Below are positions 62,902 to 64,000 of a stretch of 64,000 nt of DNA, piece by piece. The notes under the pieces were generated by a model. The model made no database searches, had not been told where the DNA came from, and saw nothing but the letters and a program-made list of their open reading frames with translations. Positions within the stretch are counted from its first letter, which is position 1. Each line of letters opens with the position of its first letter. The position numbers and the translations under genes are program-made. The stretch comes from Gammaproteobacteria bacterium (GTDB lineage Bacteria; Pseudomonadota; Gammaproteobacteria; S012-40): contig JAOUMY010000004.1 in NCBI GenBank assembly GCA_029881255.1, positions 85,313-149,312 on the forward strand, given 5' to 3'.

Positions 62902-64000
62902 ATGCGCTTCTCATCGCTGGATGAGTGGTTGACTTGGCAGGAGTCGCTCCATCCCAAGAACATAGATCTTGGTTTGGAGCGCCTTCAGGTAGTTGCACAA
63001 AAACTATTCACACGTGAAGACTTCAAAACGATAATCACTGTCGCTGGCACCAATGGCAAGGGGTCGGTGTGCGCCATGTTGTCAGCCATATACCACAGTG
63101 CTGGTTTCCGTGCCGGTTGGTATTCATCTCCCCATTTATTGCGCTATAACGAACGCATTCGCATTGGCGATGTGGAAATCAGCGACCAACGCTTGTGTGA
63201 GGCATTCGAAAAAGTCGATCAGGCGCGCGGTGATATAACTCTGACCTATTTTGAATTCGGTACTTTGGCGGCGCTGGAAATTTTTCGCGATGCAAACCTT
63301 GATGTTGTTGTGCTCGAAGTAGGATTGGGCGGACGCCTAGATGCTGTGAATATACTCGATGCCGATGTGGCGGTGTTGACTACGGTCGATCTTGACCACC
63401 AGGATTGGTTGGGACCAGACAGGGAAAGTATCGCGAGGGAAAAGTTGGGTATCGGTCGCGAGAATCATCCCTTGGTTTGCGGTGATTTGGATCCTCCGTG
63501 CGCAGTAAGCGAATATTGCCTGGCGCATCATATTCCTTTGTATCGCATACGCCATGAATTCGCATTCTTCCTGCACGAAGAGCACTGGCATTGGCAAAGC
63601 GCGGATGAGAGGATTAGTGCATTGCCCAAACCAGTGTTGAACGGAGTCCATCAATACACCAATGCCGCTGTCGTGCTCATGGTGACTCGTTTGTTAAAGC
63701 AGCAACTACCCTTGAGTAATGCAGAAATTCGCAATGGCCTGTTGTCAGCAGTCTTACCCGGACGTTTGCAAATGGTGAAATTCCAGAACCGAATGTTCAT
63801 GCTCGATGTAGCCCATAACCCTCAGGCCGCGCGCGCTTTGGCGTCGGCGATAGAGAATGAGGGACTCGGTACGCCTATGCAGGCTGTGGTAGGCATGTTG
63901 CGCGATAAAGATGCCCTTGAGACTTTAAAACCGATGTTACCAAGAATAGAGTTGTGGCATGTGGCTGGTATAGCAGTAGCAAGAGGTGGAAGTGGAGAGC
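62902..64000 (+). CDS. folC: Folylpolyglutamate/dihydrofolate synthase, cut by right window edge
   Basis: Adds glutamate to folates and makes dihydrofolate. The ATG at 62902 lies 4 bases after the accD stop. The frame stays open to the window end, giving 366 residues of an expected 420-430. TVAGTNGKGSVCAML is the ATP loop, SSPHLLRYNERIRI the folate-side motif, and LEVGLGGRLDAVN and DHQDWLG follow. LDVAHNPQAAR marks the C-terminal domain, and the frame is cut shortly afterwards. Confidence 0.96.
   Translation, partial: MRFSSLDEWLTWQESLHPKNIDLGLERLQVVAQKLFTREDFKTIITVAGTNGKGSVCAMLSAIYHSAGFRAGWYSSPHLLRYNERIRIGDVEISDQRLCEAFEKVDQARGDITLTYFEFGTLAALEIFRDANLDVVVLEVGLGGRLDAVNILDADVAVLTTVDLDHQDWLGPDRESIAREKLGIGRENHPLVCGDLDPPCAVSEYCLAHHIPLYRIRHEFAFFLHEEHWHWQSADERISALPKPVLNGVHQYTNAAVVLMVTRLLKQQLPLSNAEIRNGLLSAVLPGRLQMVKFQNRMFMLDVAHNPQAARALASAIENEGLGTPMQAVVGMLRDKDALETLKPMLPRIELWHVAGIAVARGGSGE

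Overview
The window looks like a chromosomal segment of a Gram-negative gammaproteobacterium with moderate G+C. The gene order leuC-leuD-leuB-asd-fimV-(EcfT-like)-truA-trpF-trpB-trpA-accD-folC, an SOS-type LexA with CTGT-N8-ACAG boxes, NsrR, FimV and the PrkA-YeaH-SpoVR stress trio all point that way. The species cannot be named from sequence alone. I saw no tRNA, rRNA, CRISPR array, transposase or phage gene.

Layout. (1) 1-3.1 kb: the end of a BTAD-type regulator cut by the left edge and three unrecognised genes. (2) 3.4-7.7 kb: a co-directional set with a globin-coupled diguanylate cyclase, a degenerate HD-GYP protein and a HemN/HemW-like radical SAM protein, then two small lipoproteins. 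(3) 8.1-26.7 kb: a large exopolysaccharide locus with an outer-membrane barrel, glycosyltransferases, a Wzx-like flippase, sugar-nucleotide enzymes, AsnB, a phosphatase-like protein, a polymerase candidate, Wza-like export protein, Wzc-like tyrosine kinase, VpsP-like protein and an O-antigen ligase/polymerase. It also holds the scar of an acyltransferase-3 gene. (4) 26.7-30.7 kb: lexA with two tandem SOS boxes, cobS, and nsrR facing a truncated haemoglobin, an Fe-S flavoprotein reductase and a CPBP protease behind a promoter that overlaps an NsrR-like operator. (5) 30.7-31.3 kb: a long gap with a predicted promoter and a strong hairpin plus T-tract, either a small RNA or an attenuated leader. 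(6) 31.3-41.3 kb: a second polysaccharide export module with its own Wza-like and Wzc-like proteins, a multidomain AAA ATPase, a TPR protein, a FecR-like secreted protein, an O-antigen ligase and a CpsB-type phosphatase. (7) 41.3-46.1 kb: prkA-yeaH-spoVR on the minus strand behind a sigma-54-like promoter. (8) 46.6-49.2 kb: an HPF-cold-shock fusion, a FliA-type sigma factor, a DUF1249 protein and a very acidic 60-residue protein, with two perfect CRP-type sites. (9) 49.2-64 kb: LysR regulator, leucine, aspartate-semialdehyde, FimV, TruA, tryptophan, AccD and FolC genes, the last cut by the right edge.

How it fits together. The central 33 kb is devoted to making, exporting and controlling one or two surface polysaccharides. 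Two bacterial tyrosine kinases and one PHP-type phosphatase lie within 20 kb. No priming sugar-phosphate transferase is present, so the polymer must be started by an enzyme encoded elsewhere. The oxygen/haem-linked c-di-GMP genes just upstream are plausible controllers of that output, but this is inference. Most regulatory calls here are motif matches by eye and were not scored computationally.
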